Part shown: piece after piece, positions 1 to 10,475 of the stretch
How positions within the stretch are numbered: position 1 is the first letter of the stretch
Layout: every line of letters starts with the position of its first letter
DNA from: Streptomyces sannanensis
GTDB lineage: Bacteria; Actinomycetota; Actinomycetes; Streptomycetales; Streptomycetaceae
Assembly: GCF_039536205.1 (NCBI RefSeq)
Contig: NZ_BAAAYL010000001.1
Span: 6,882,001-6,946,000, forward strand
DNA: 64,000 bases
Direction: 5' to 3'
The notes under the pieces: generated by a model
What the model was told of the DNA's origin: nothing
Database searches by the model: none
The model's input: only the letters and a program-made list of their open reading frames with translations
Made by a program: the position numbers and the translations under genes

Positions 1-3024
<3,024 letters not shown>

Positions 3025-3213
3025 TCCGACAGGGACTGCCGGCGCGACCGGCCGCCGCCCCCACTGCCGGCGGTGCGGGCGCGTGCTGAGATGCCGAGGC
3101 GTACCGCTCGGGGTCCTGCCGACGGATACGCAGCGCCACGTACAGCCCGGCCGCCAGGATCAGCGGCAGCGGCGCCGGCAGGACGGCGTTCACGATCCCA
3201 CAAGAGGACGTCA

Positions 3214-3259
3214 CGAAGCCCGCCGAGTCGGAGGTCGTCTCCGGCTCGGCGGGCTTTCG
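3214..3259. terminator. Hairpin terminator between ROK gene and DksA-like genes
   Basis: The arms AGCCCGCCGAG (about 3217-3227) and CTCGGCGGGCT (about 3245-3255) pair over 11 bases with a 17-base loop, and TTT follows on the plus strand. It lies between the convergent ROK gene and the TraR/DksA-like genes and could stop both. The rest of 3025-3292 shows no supported gene. A minus-strand frame there begins with a short hydrophobic stretch but runs into the ROK antisense strand. Confidence 0.7.
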
Positions 3260-3292
3260 CTGTTGATCCCGGGTTCGCGTCGCGCGACCGTG

Positions 3293-3601
3293 TCACCGAC
3301 CCGCGTCCCGGACCTGCTGGCAGCGGGTGCAGTAGCGGGCCTGCGGCACGATCTTCAGTCGCCGCAGGGTGATGGGGCGCGTGCACAGATGGCAGTTGCC
3401 GTACCGGTCCTGGTCCATCCGATCCAGGGCCGCTTCCACATCGGTGAGGACCATGCGGGCGGAGGCGGTCGGCCGGACGTGGACGTCGGTCCGAAGCTGC
3501 TCCAGGCGGAAGAGACGCTGCTCATGCAGGCTCTCGCGCAGTGTGGCGAGGTCCTCGGGGGCCAGGCCCGCGTTGTTGGCGGCGACGACCTGATTCTTCA
3601 C
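3293..3601 (-). CDS. TraR/DksA-family zinc-finger protein
   Basis: The protein has 102 residues: a helical N-terminal half (about 1-60, SLHEQRLFRLEQLRTDV) and a C-terminal four-cysteine zinc finger, CHLC at about 71-74 and CTRC at about 91-94. This is the layout of DksA/TraR proteins, which enter the RNA polymerase secondary channel. The GTG start at 3601 follows a GAAGGGTGA site. It lies 15 bases after a second DksA-like gene and is probably co-transcribed with it. The residue pair at the coiled-coil tip that defines true DksA activity cannot be identified with certainty, so RNA polymerase binding is family-level inference. Confidence 0.85.
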   Translation of the reverse strand: MKNQVVAANNAGLAPEDLATLRESLHEQRLFRLEQLRTDVHVRPTASARMVLTDVEAALDRMDQDRYGNCHLCTRPITLRRLKIVPQARYCTRCQQVRDAGR

Positions 3602-3616
3602 GGCTTCACCCTTCGG

Positions 3617-3943
3617 TCAGCCGGTACGCCGCTGACAGCCGACGCAGCAGCTCGTGTACGGCAGGATCTCCAGCCGTTCGACCGGGATGGGCTTGGCACA
3701 GTCCTGACAGGTCCCGTAGCTGCCGTCCTGGAGACGCTCGAAGGCGGTGTCGATCTGCTTCAGCACACGCTTGAGGGAGGTCTTCTGCGCCTTCATGAGG
3801 TCGTCGGCGGCCTCGGGCCCGGCCTCCTCGATCGCACTGAGCTGGGCGAGCCGGGAGTTGCGCTCGTGCTCGAGGCGCTGACGGACCTCGGGCGCGATGA
3901 AGCGTTCGGGACGGGGGCCGGGGCGGTCCGTGTCGAGCGTCAT
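3617..3943 (-). CDS. TraR/DksA-family zinc-finger protein
   Basis: This 108-residue protein has a long amphipathic helical region (QRLEHERNSRLAQLSAIEEA) and a C-terminal four-cysteine finger, CQDC then CVGC. It is longer than the downstream copy and shares its layout, including a Y(G)xC finger entry and a proline-rich knuckle. The ATG at 3943 has AAAGGA 8 bases upstream and is preferred over an ATG 11 codons earlier. The two genes form a short operon of DksA-like factors, which in actinobacteria often sit near stress genes. Confidence 0.86.
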   Translation of the reverse strand: MTLDTDRPGPRPERFIAPEVRQRLEHERNSRLAQLSAIEEAGPEAADDLMKAQKTSLKRVLKQIDTAFERLQDGSYGTCQDCAKPIPVERLEILPYTSCCVGCQRRTG

Positions 3944-4292
3944 CAGTGCGTTCCTTTCTGCGGAACCGGTGGCCACGGATGGTCGGCACCGGGTGGTTCA
4001 GACTCCACCCTGGTCGTCCGGCCGATCCGCGGCCATCGGTCGCAGCACCCATTTCCGGGGGGACGAGGAGTGCAGGCGGCCGGGGGCGGGGGCGCACCGG
4101 ACGGTCCCGGATGGGTGCCGTATCCCATCGACTGCGGCGGCCAGGACCGGGCAAGCTGGCCGCAGCAGGGGGCAGGCGGCTGCGAACGCTGGATTGTCCC
4201 GATACACGAGCGAGTCCGACCCGGGGCCGGCGCTCGGTGACGCGTAGCAGATAGTGGTGGGGATCGTGACGACGAAGGAGGCTTGACACCCC
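3944..4292. other. 349-base gap between divergent DksA-like and kinase genes
   Basis: No supported gene was found here. The right end holds AAGGAGG (4275-4281), which serves the kinase start at 4293. Promoters for both divergent transcripts must lie here, but no convincing -35/-10 pair was recognised. Confidence 0.5.
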
Positions 4293-5246
4293 GTGTCCTT
4301 GTTCTGGCGGATCTTCGGGCTCAACGCCCTGGTGCTCGGCTCGGCCACAGCGCTGTTGCTGTGGGCGCCGGTGACCGTCTCGGTGCCGGTGCTGCTCACC
4401 GAAGCCGTCATCCTGGTCGGTGGTCTGGGCATCATGCTGGTCGCCAATGCCGCCCTGCTGCGTATCGGACTGGCCCCGCTGGACCGGCTCGCCGGACTGA
4501 TGACCACGGTGGACCTGCTCCGCCCCGGCCAGCGGCTGCCCGTGCCCGCCCAGGGCGGGGTCGCCGAGGTGATCCGCACCTTCAACGACATGCTCGACCG
4601 GCTGGAGGCCGAACGCGCCACCAGTAACGCCCGGGTCCTGTCCGCCCAGGAGTCCGAGCGGCGCCGTATAGCGCAGGAACTCCACGACGAGGTCGGCCAG
4701 AGCCTGACCGCGGTGCTGCTGGGGCTGAAGCGAGCGGCGGACCGGGCGCCCGAGCCCCTGCGCGCGGAGCTGCAGCAGGCGCAGGAGATCACACGTGAGA
4801 GCCTCGACGAAGTCCGCAGGCTCGCCCGCAGACTGCGCCCCGGTGTGCTGGAGGACCTCGGCCTGGTCAGCGCGCTGACGTCGTTGACCACCGATTTCGC
4901 CACCCATACCGGGCTGGACGTCAGGCGCCGGTTCGACGCGGACCTGCCGCTGTTGGACCGGGAGACGGAACTGGTGCTCTACCGCGTCGCCCAGGAAGGT
5001 CTGACCAACATCGCCCGCCACGCCGAGGCGGAACACGCCGAGCTGGCCCTGCACAGCACCCCCACCGCTGTGGTGCTGCGCATCGGCGACGACGGCCGCG
5101 GTATCGGGCTCGCCCACGAGGGCGCCGGCATCCGCGGCATGCGTGAACGCGCCCTGCTGGTGGGCGCCACGCTGGACATCGAACCCGGCCCGGCGGGCGG
5201 CACGTGTGTGTCCCTGTCGGTGCCCACCGCCGAGAAGGGCGCATGA
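4293..5246 (+). CDS. NarL-type sensor histidine kinase
   Basis: This membrane kinase has 317 residues. Two hydrophobic segments (about 5-25 and 30-52) with almost no extracellular loop are followed by a HAMP-like linker (LAPLDRLAGLMTTVD), a HisKA_3 dimerisation helix with the phospho-acceptor in RRIAQELHDEVGQSL (about 128-142), and a HATPase_c domain ending in DDGRGIG and GIRGMRERA. The GTG start at 4293 follows AAGGAGG at a slightly long spacing. Its stop overlaps the response regulator start as ATGA, so the pair is translationally coupled. With no sensor loop, it may sense membrane state; this pair lies just upstream of SecDF. Confidence 0.92.
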   Translation: MSLFWRIFGLNALVLGSATALLLWAPVTVSVPVLLTEAVILVGGLGIMLVANAALLRIGLAPLDRLAGLMTTVDLLRPGQRLPVPAQGGVAEVIRTFNDMLDRLEAERATSNARVLSAQESERRRIAQELHDEVGQSLTAVLLGLKRAADRAPEPLRAELQQAQEITRESLDEVRRLARRLRPGVLEDLGLVSALTSLTTDFATHTGLDVRRRFDADLPLLDRETELVLYRVAQEGLTNIARHAEAEHAELALHSTPTAVVLRIGDDGRGIGLAHEGAGIRGMRERALLVGATLDIEPGPAGGTCVSLSVPTAEKGA

Positions 5247-5908
5247 CCTTGACCGATACGGCTGTCACCCGCATCCTTCTCGCCGACGATCACGCGCTGG
5301 TCCGCCGGGGCGTGCGGCTCATTCTGGACAGCGAACCCGACCTCCAGGTCGTCGCCGAGGCAGGCGACGGCGCGGAGGCCATCGCCATGGCCCGTACCCA
5401 CAGCGTCGACCTGGCCGTCCTCGACGTGGCCATGCCCCGGATGACGGGTCTCCAGGCCGCGCGGGAACTGTCCGCGCTCCAGCCCGGCCTGCGCATCCTC
5501 ATGCTGACGATGTACGACAACGAGCAGTACTTCTTCCAGGCCCTCAAGGCCGGCGCCTCCGGGTACGTCCTGAAGTCCGTCGCCGACCAGGATCTGGTCG
5601 CGGCCTGCCGGGCGGCGAAGCGCGGTGAACCTTTCCTCTACCCCGGCGCGGTCACCGCTCTCATCCGCAACTACCTCGACCGTGTCCGGCACGGCGAGGA
5701 GGTACCGGACACGGTCCTGACCGTACGCGAGGAGGAGGTCCTCAAGCTCATCGCCGAGGGCAACTCCTCCAAGGAGATCGCGGAAACGCTGGTCATCAGC
5801 ATCAAGACCGTCCAGCGTCACCGGGCCAACCTGCTGCAGAAACTCGGCCTGCGCGACCGTCTGGAGCTGACCCGCTACGCCATCCGGGCCGGCCTGATCG
5901 AACCCTGA
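5243..5908 (+). CDS. NarL/LuxR-family response regulator
   Basis: The protein has 221 residues: an N-terminal receiver (ILLADDHALVRRG acidic pocket, phospho-acceptor in LAVLDVAMPRMTG near residue 62, LKAGASGYVLK) and a C-terminal LuxR helix-turn-helix (LTVREEEVLKLIAEGNSSKE, then TVQRHRANLLQKLGLRDR). The ATG at 5243 overlaps the kinase stop. It is the cognate partner of the kinase and the probable activator of nearby genes, possibly the downstream secreted protein and SecDF. Confidence 0.95.
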   Translation: MTLTDTAVTRILLADDHALVRRGVRLILDSEPDLQVVAEAGDGAEAIAMARTHSVDLAVLDVAMPRMTGLQAARELSALQPGLRILMLTMYDNEQYFFQALKAGASGYVLKSVADQDLVAACRAAKRGEPFLYPGAVTALIRNYLDRVRHGEEVPDTVLTVREEEVLKLIAEGNSSKEIAETLVISIKTVQRHRANLLQKLGLRDRLELTRYAIRAGLIEP

Positions 5909-6002
5909 CCTGCCGCCCGTGCAGCCCCGGGGCGACTGCGGGCCGCCCACACCCGAGTACCCGAACCCGCAGCCACGTCCATGTCCGAGAAGAGGAGGCC
6001 GC

Positions 6003-6452
6003 ATGCCCCGCGCTCGCGCGGCCTCCGCCACCGCCCGGCGCCCGGCACGTCTCCGCGGCCTGCTGCCGGGGAAACTGGCCGTCCTTGTCGGCCTCCTCTG
6101 TCTGCTGGGAGTTCTGGGAACCCTGGCCCTCGGTCCCGGCGCATCCACGGCGACCGCGTCCGGCGACCGCACGGCAGCGGCCGAGATCCTCTCCCACGGC
6201 ACCGACGCCGACGACCTGTGCACCGCCGACTGCGGTACGTCGCCACGCGTGTTCCGGGCCACCCTGGACGAGCGGGTCGCCTCGCACCCTGTCGGCGTAT
6301 CCATCGCGGTCGGCTCCGTCTTCTTCCGGCCCCCGTGCCAGCGGCCGCCACCGCCCGCGCCGGACACCGCCGCACAGCCCCAGCACACCGCGTGTCACAC
6401 CGGGCGGGCACCGCCGCCCTCCGCAGGCATCCGACGTCCCCCTGACTCCTGA
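6003..6452 (+). CDS. Small exported or membrane-anchored hypothetical protein
   Basis: I do not recognise this 149-residue protein. It has an Arg-rich N-terminus (RARAASATARRPARLRG), one hydrophobic segment at about residues 24-45, then a polar exported region with HGTDADDLCTADCGTSP and a low-complexity Pro-rich C-terminus. The ATG at 6003 has GAGGAGG just upstream. It lies 94 bases after the response regulator and 45 bases before SecDF, so it is probably in the same transcriptional block. Two cysteines close together in the exported part could form a disulfide. Confidence 0.6.
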   Translation: MPRARAASATARRPARLRGLLPGKLAVLVGLLCLLGVLGTLALGPGASTATASGDRTAAAEILSHGTDADDLCTADCGTSPRVFRATLDERVASHPVGVSIAVGSVFFRPPCQRPPPPAPDTAAQPQHTACHTGRAPPPSAGIRRPPDS

Positions 6453-6497
6453 CCGCGCCCGCCACCGCGGCCGCGGCACGCCTGCTGGAGGCAATCC

Positions 6498-8735
6498 TTG
6501 ACACGCGCCACACGCGTGCGGGCGTTGTTCGCCCTTGCCGTACTCGCACTGTCCGTCTACATCACCCTGACCGTTCCCGCCCGCCTCGGCCTCGATCTGC
6601 GAGGCGGCACCCAGATCGTGCTGGAAACCCGTGATTCCCCCACGGCCAAGGCCGACGCCGAGGCCACCGACCGCACCCTGGAGGTGCTCCGGCGCCGCGT
6701 CGACGCGCTCGGCGTGGCAGAACCCACTCTCGCTCGTTCCGGAGACAACCGGATCATCGTCGAGCTGCCCGGAGTCCAGGACCCGCGCAAGGCCGCCGAT
6801 GTCCTCGGCCGCACGGCCCAGCTCACCTTCCACCCCGTCCTCGGCCCGGCCGACCCCGCCGCCCCCTCGCCCGAGCCGCGCCCCAAGAGCTCCGAGGAGC
6901 GGGTTCTCCCCGATGAATCCGGGCAGCCGCTGCGCCTGGGCCCGTCCGCTCTCACCGGCGCGGACGTCGGCGGCGCCGAAGCCCTCACCGATCCCCAAAG
7001 AGGCGTCGGCTGGTTCGTCACCGTCGACTTCGAGGGCCGGGGCAAGGATCTGTGGGCCGATCTGACAGGCAAGGCCGCCTGCGCCCCGGCCGACGATCCC
7101 ACCCGCCGGGTCGCGATCGTCCTGGACGACAAAGTCATCTCCTCGCCCCAGGTCTCCCCGACTGTCGCCTGCCGCACCGGCATCAGCGGCGGATCCACGG
7201 AGATCACCGGCAACTTCAGCCCCGACGAGGCAAAGGAGCTGGCCCTGCTCGTGAACGGCGGCGCTCTCCCGGTACCGGTGGAGATGATCGAACAGCGCAC
7301 CGTCGGCCCCACCCTCGGCGCCGAGGCCATCGAGGCCAGCGCCCAGGCCGCCATCATCGGCACCGTACTGACCTCGCTGTTCCTCATGGTCGTGTACCGG
7401 CTCCTCGGCGGCCTGGCCACCCTGGCCCTGGCCTGCTACGGGGTCATCTCCTACGCGGCCCTGGCCGCCCTCGGCGCCACCCTCACCCTCCCCGGTCTGG
7501 CCGGTTTCGTCCTCGCGATCGGCATGGCCGTGGACGCCAACGTGCTCGTCTTCGAACGGGCCCGTGAGGAGTACACGGCCCGAAGGAGCAAGAGCCTGCG
7601 CTCCGCCCTGGCCGCCGGATTCCGCAACGCCTTCAGTGCCATCGCCGACTCCAACATCACCACGCTCATCGCCGCCGGACTGCTGTTCTTCCTCGCTTCC
7701 GGACCCGTCCGCGGCTTCGGGGTCACCCTGACCATCGGCGTCCTCGCCTCCATGCTCAGCGCCCTGGTCATCACGCGGCTCCTCGCCGAATACGCCGTCG
7801 CCCGACGCGCCGTTCGGCGGCGCCCCGGCGTCTCCGGCATCACCACCACCGGGAAGGTCCGCGACTGGCTCACCCGCCGCGATCCCGATCTGATGCGCCA
7901 CCGGCGGCGCTGGCTGGCGGGTTCCGCCGTGGCACTCGTCCTGGCCACCTCCGGCATCGCGGTCCGGGGACTCAACTTCGGGGTGGAGTTCACCGGCGGA
8001 CGGCTGATCGAGTACTCCACCACCGCACCCGTGGATGTCGACCGTGCCCGGGACGCGCTCGCCGACGCCGGTTTCCCTCGCGCCGTCGTACACACCTCCG
8101 GGGACGGCGACCTCACCGTGCGCACCAGCAAGCTGTCCAACGCCGAGGAGGCGAAGGTCAGCGAGACCATCGCCGGCCTCGGCGGGAAAACGGAGAAGGT
8201 CCGCGACGAGCTGATCGGCCCCAGCCTCGGTGAAGAGCTGCGACGGGGCGCCGCCATCGCACTCGTCGTGGCCCTGGGCGCTCAGTTGCTCTACCTCGGG
8301 ATCCGGTTCCGCTGGACGCTCGCCACTTCCGCGGTCGTCGCGATGGCCCATGACGCGCTCATCCTCGTCGGTGTCTTCGCCTGGTTCGGCAAACCCATCG
8401 ACGGGGTCTTCCTGGCCGCCCTGCTGACCGTGATCGGTTACTCGGTCAACGACTCCGTGGTCGTCTTCGACCGGATCAGAGAGCTGTCGGCCGACAATCG
8501 CAGGACACCCTTCGCGCGCATCGCCAACACCGCGATCCTCCAGACCGTGCCGCGCACCGTCAACACCGGCATGGGTGCGGTGTTCATCCTGTCCGCCCTC
8601 GCCGTGCTGGGTGGCGACTCGCTGACCGACTTCGCCCTCGCGCTGCTCATCGGAATCGTCGTAGGCACCTACTCGTCGATGTTCACCGCGGCACCCCTGG
8701 CCATCGAACTCCAGGCCCGCGCCGGCAGGAAGTGA
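6498..8735 (+). CDS. secDF: Fused SecD-SecF protein-export membrane protein
   Basis: This 745-residue RND-superfamily protein assists protein translocation by SecYEG using the proton gradient. The SecD half starts with a transmembrane helix and GLDLRGGTQIVLET, has a P1-like periplasmic domain, then a five-helix block with GFVLAIGMAVDANVLVFERA. The SecF half starts near residue 470 with GLNFGVEFTGGRLIEY and ends with VIGYSVNDSVVVFDRIRE. The TTG start at 6498 has GGAGG 7 bases upstream. Streptomycetes usually keep separate secD and secF genes, so this fused form is probably an extra copy. Linkage to a two-component pair suggests conditional use. Confidence 0.95.
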   Translation: MTRATRVRALFALAVLALSVYITLTVPARLGLDLRGGTQIVLETRDSPTAKADAEATDRTLEVLRRRVDALGVAEPTLARSGDNRIIVELPGVQDPRKAADVLGRTAQLTFHPVLGPADPAAPSPEPRPKSSEERVLPDESGQPLRLGPSALTGADVGGAEALTDPQRGVGWFVTVDFEGRGKDLWADLTGKAACAPADDPTRRVAIVLDDKVISSPQVSPTVACRTGISGGSTEITGNFSPDEAKELALLVNGGALPVPVEMIEQRTVGPTLGAEAIEASAQAAIIGTVLTSLFLMVVYRLLGGLATLALACYGVISYAALAALGATLTLPGLAGFVLAIGMAVDANVLVFERAREEYTARRSKSLRSALAAGFRNAFSAIADSNITTLIAAGLLFFLASGPVRGFGVTLTIGVLASMLSALVITRLLAEYAVARRAVRRRPGVSGITTTGKVRDWLTRRDPDLMRHRRRWLAGSAVALVLATSGIAVRGLNFGVEFTGGRLIEYSTTAPVDVDRARDALADAGFPRAVVHTSGDGDLTVRTSKLSNAEEAKVSETIAGLGGKTEKVRDELIGPSLGEELRRGAAIALVVALGAQLLYLGIRFRWTLATSAVVAMAHDALILVGVFAWFGKPIDGVFLAALLTVIGYSVNDSVVVFDRIRELSADNRRTPFARIANTAILQTVPRTVNTGMGAVFILSALAVLGGDSLTDFALALLIGIVVGTYSSMFTAAPLAIELQARAGRK

Positions 8736-8756
8736 GGTCCCTTTCCTGACAGGTGT

Positions 8757-8794
8757 CCGGGGCGATGACGCCGCCGCCGGCGTCATCGCCCCGG
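8757..8794. terminator. 17-bp perfect hairpin, bidirectional terminator
   Basis: Positions 8757-8773 and 8778-8794 are perfect reverse complements (CCGGGGCGATGACGCCG on the left arm) with a 4-base loop. It sits between the convergent secDF and the frameshifted minus-strand gene. No U-run follows, which is common for GC-rich actinobacterial terminators. Confidence 0.85.
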
Positions 8795-8811
8795 ACCGGT
8801 TCGCCGGCGGC

Positions 8812-9217
8812 TCACAGCTCCACGAGGAGCTCCTTGGGCCCGCGGATCACGAAACCGCGCCCCCAATCCGGCTCCGCCGCGAGCCGCATCGTCGGCGCGT
8901 CCCATAGCAACACTCGGAAGGAAGTCGCCGGTTCGACCCGCGCCGGCGGGGCGCCGATGGTCCAGGTCCAGCATCCCGTGGTCGTTGAGGACATGGAACG
9001 GCTCGTGCTCGGGCGGCGGGGTGCAGCCGAACTCCTCGTGCGTGAAGCGGTGCAGATACGTTCGCCCCAGCCGGCGGTCGCGGAGCAGTGCGCTGACGCC
9101 CGCGTGTGGCGGTTCGAGCCACTGCCGGGCCGGTTCGAACCAGTGCACGAGCTCCGCACAGGCCGGGCAGGGGCCGGCGACGAAGTCGGCCGACCAGGCG
9201 CCGAACGCGTCGGTCAC
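8812..9217 (-). pseudogene. Frameshifted hypothetical gene (about 135 residues when joined)
   Basis: Two adjacent reverse frames read as one protein. The first (GTG at 9217, VTDAFGAWSADFVAGPCPAC) runs through HEPFHVLNDHGMLDLDH. The second continues with ARVEPATSFRVLLWDAP and ends GRGFVIRGPKELLVEL at the stop at 8812. The frame must change at about 8950-8970. A CPAC motif near the N-terminus could bind metal. The family is not recognised. Codon bias stays strong on both sides, so the break is recent or a sequencing error. Confidence 0.65.
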
Positions 9218-9275
9218 ACATCGACCGTACCGGGGTGCCCACGCCGGGTGCGGGCGTTCACGGTCACCCGTTCTC

Positions 9276-9977
9276 TCAGGCGGCGCAGCCCGGGTGGCCC
9301 CAGCCCTGGTCGAGCTTGGTGATCGCCTCGCCGGCCCCGTACTGCCGGCCGCAGGCGCAGCGGCCCGGGAACTTCGCCTTGATGGTCCGCACGCCACCGC
9401 CGGACGCGGAGCCGCTCCGCTGCGTGCCGTAGGCCCGCTTCTTCGCCGACGCGGACCGGGTGCGCGACGGGGCGCTGCGGGCCGGTGCGGGCTCGGGGAG
9501 GCCGGCGTCGCCGAGTGCCGTGCCGGCCGCCTGCTGCCGCGCGGCCGCGTCGCTGGCGGCCTGGTCGGCGATCGCGTTCAGCCGGTCGCCGTCCTCCTGA
9601 TGCGCGGGCACGTAGCGGAACTCCACTTCCCGGCCGGCCAGCAGCACGTCGATGCGCTCGACGAGCTCGCGGTTGGCGACGGGGCTGCCGCCGGAGGTCT
9701 TCCAGCCGTTGCGCTTCCAGCCCGGCAGCCACTGGGTGACGGCCTTCATGGCGTACTGGGAGTCCATCCGCACCTCGACGGCCGTCCCGGCGGGCACCGC
9801 CTCCAGCAGACGCTCCAGAGCGGTGAGTTCGGCGACGTTGTTGGTGGCCCTTCCGAGAGGTCCGGCCTCCCAGCGCTCCGGGTTGCCCTGGGCATCCGCG
9901 ATGACCCATGCCCATCCGGCGGGTCCCGGGTTGCCCTTCGAAGCCCCGTCACAGGCGGCAATGATGCGTTCAGACAT
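9276..9977 (-). CDS. Ribonuclease HI-like protein with C-terminal Cys/His extension
   Basis: The RNase H fold occupies about residues 1-145, with the catalytic acidic set visible: ACDGASKGNPGPAGWAWV (first Asp), NVAELTALERLL (Glu), RMDSQYAMKAV (Asp) and a late Asp in ADQAASD. RNase HI cleaves the RNA of RNA-DNA hybrids. Residues about 150-200 are a basic, Ala/Ser-rich linker. The last 30 residues (GRCACGRQYGAGEAI, then GHPGC) look like a small metal-binding module with three Cys and one His. Many actinobacterial RNase HI proteins carry extra C-terminal domains; this short one is unusual. The start is an ATG at 9977. Confidence 0.9.
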   Translation of the reverse strand: MSERIIAACDGASKGNPGPAGWAWVIADAQGNPERWEAGPLGRATNNVAELTALERLLEAVPAGTAVEVRMDSQYAMKAVTQWLPGWKRNGWKTSGGSPVANRELVERIDVLLAGREVEFRYVPAHQEDGDRLNAIADQAASDAAARQQAAGTALGDAGLPEPAPARSAPSRTRSASAKKRAYGTQRSGSASGGGVRTIKAKFPGRCACGRQYGAGEAITKLDQGWGHPGCAA

Positions 9978-10226
9978 CCCACGATCATGTCAGTGCCGCG
10001 GACCGACCCTTCCCTAACAATCGTTTGGTCGAAGTGGGAGGGCGTCACCCGCGAGGCTTGGGCGGCGTGGACGGGGGAGTGGCCGCTCGCCGGTCACCGG
10101 AGCGGATCTCCCGACGGGCCACGCCGCCGCGTTCGCCCGATCACTCGTTCGGCTCACCCGGAAAGCGGAGACGCACTGGCGCTCCCATGCTGGCGTGGGG
10201 AAATCGACTGGAAGGACGGGGCCTTG
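9978..10226. promoter_or_regulatory. Divergent promoter region, RNase H / P450 set
   Basis: This 249-base gap lies between divergent genes. An A/T-rich patch at about 10013-10032 (CTAACAATCGTTTGG) is close to the RNase H start and may be promoter or operator DNA. GAAGGACGGG at 10211-10220 is the ferredoxin ribosome binding site. No gene is supported inside. Confidence 0.4.
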
Positions 10227-10475
10227 ATGAGACTCGTCGTGGACCTGAACCGATGCCAGGGATACGCGCAGTGCGCGTTCCTCGCGCCCGATGTCTTCGC
10301 CATGCACGGCGAGGAGGCGCTGTCCTACAACCCAAGGGCCGACGACGCGCAGCGCGACGATGTGATGCGCGCCGTGAAGGCGTGTCCGGTCCAGGCCATT
10401 CTGGTGGATCAACTGGATGAATCAGGCGAGAAGGGCGGCAGGTCCGCCGTGGCGGGGGAGGGGGGCGTCCGGTGA
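10227..10475 (+). CDS. [3Fe-4S]-type ferredoxin of a P450 system
   Basis: This 82-residue ferredoxin passes electrons from the reductase to the P450. The cluster ligands are Cys10, Cys16 (CQGYAQC) and Cys53 (CP), with tyrosine at the position where a four-cluster ferredoxin has its second Cys, the usual [3Fe-4S] pattern for P450 partners. The ATG at 10227 has GAAGGACGGG upstream. Its stop overlaps the GTG of the reductase, so the two are translationally coupled. Confidence 0.93.
   Translation: MRLVVDLNRCQGYAQCAFLAPDVFAMHGEEALSYNPRADDAQRDDVMRAVKACPVQAILVDQLDESGEKGGRSAVAGEGGVR

Noticed and set aside
3025..3214. Small hydrophobic protein on the minus strand starting at 3214
   Set aside because: The first 35 residues are hydrophobic, but the frame continues into ROK antisense and overlaps the hairpin; no ribosome binding site.
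3606..5117. A 503-codon minus-strand frame over the kinase
   Set aside because: It is antisense to the HisKA_3 kinase and DksA-like gene, which have clear motifs; the frame has none.
5802..8786. A 994-codon open frame antisense to the response regulator and secDF
   Set aside because: High-GC third-position bias makes long antisense frames common; it has low-complexity Gly/Glu/Asp composition, and secDF on the plus strand matches its family along the whole length.
8985..10226. Long N-terminal extension of the ferredoxin frame
   Set aside because: The extension is antisense to RNase H; the ferredoxin ATG at 10227 has a good ribosome binding site and gives normal length.
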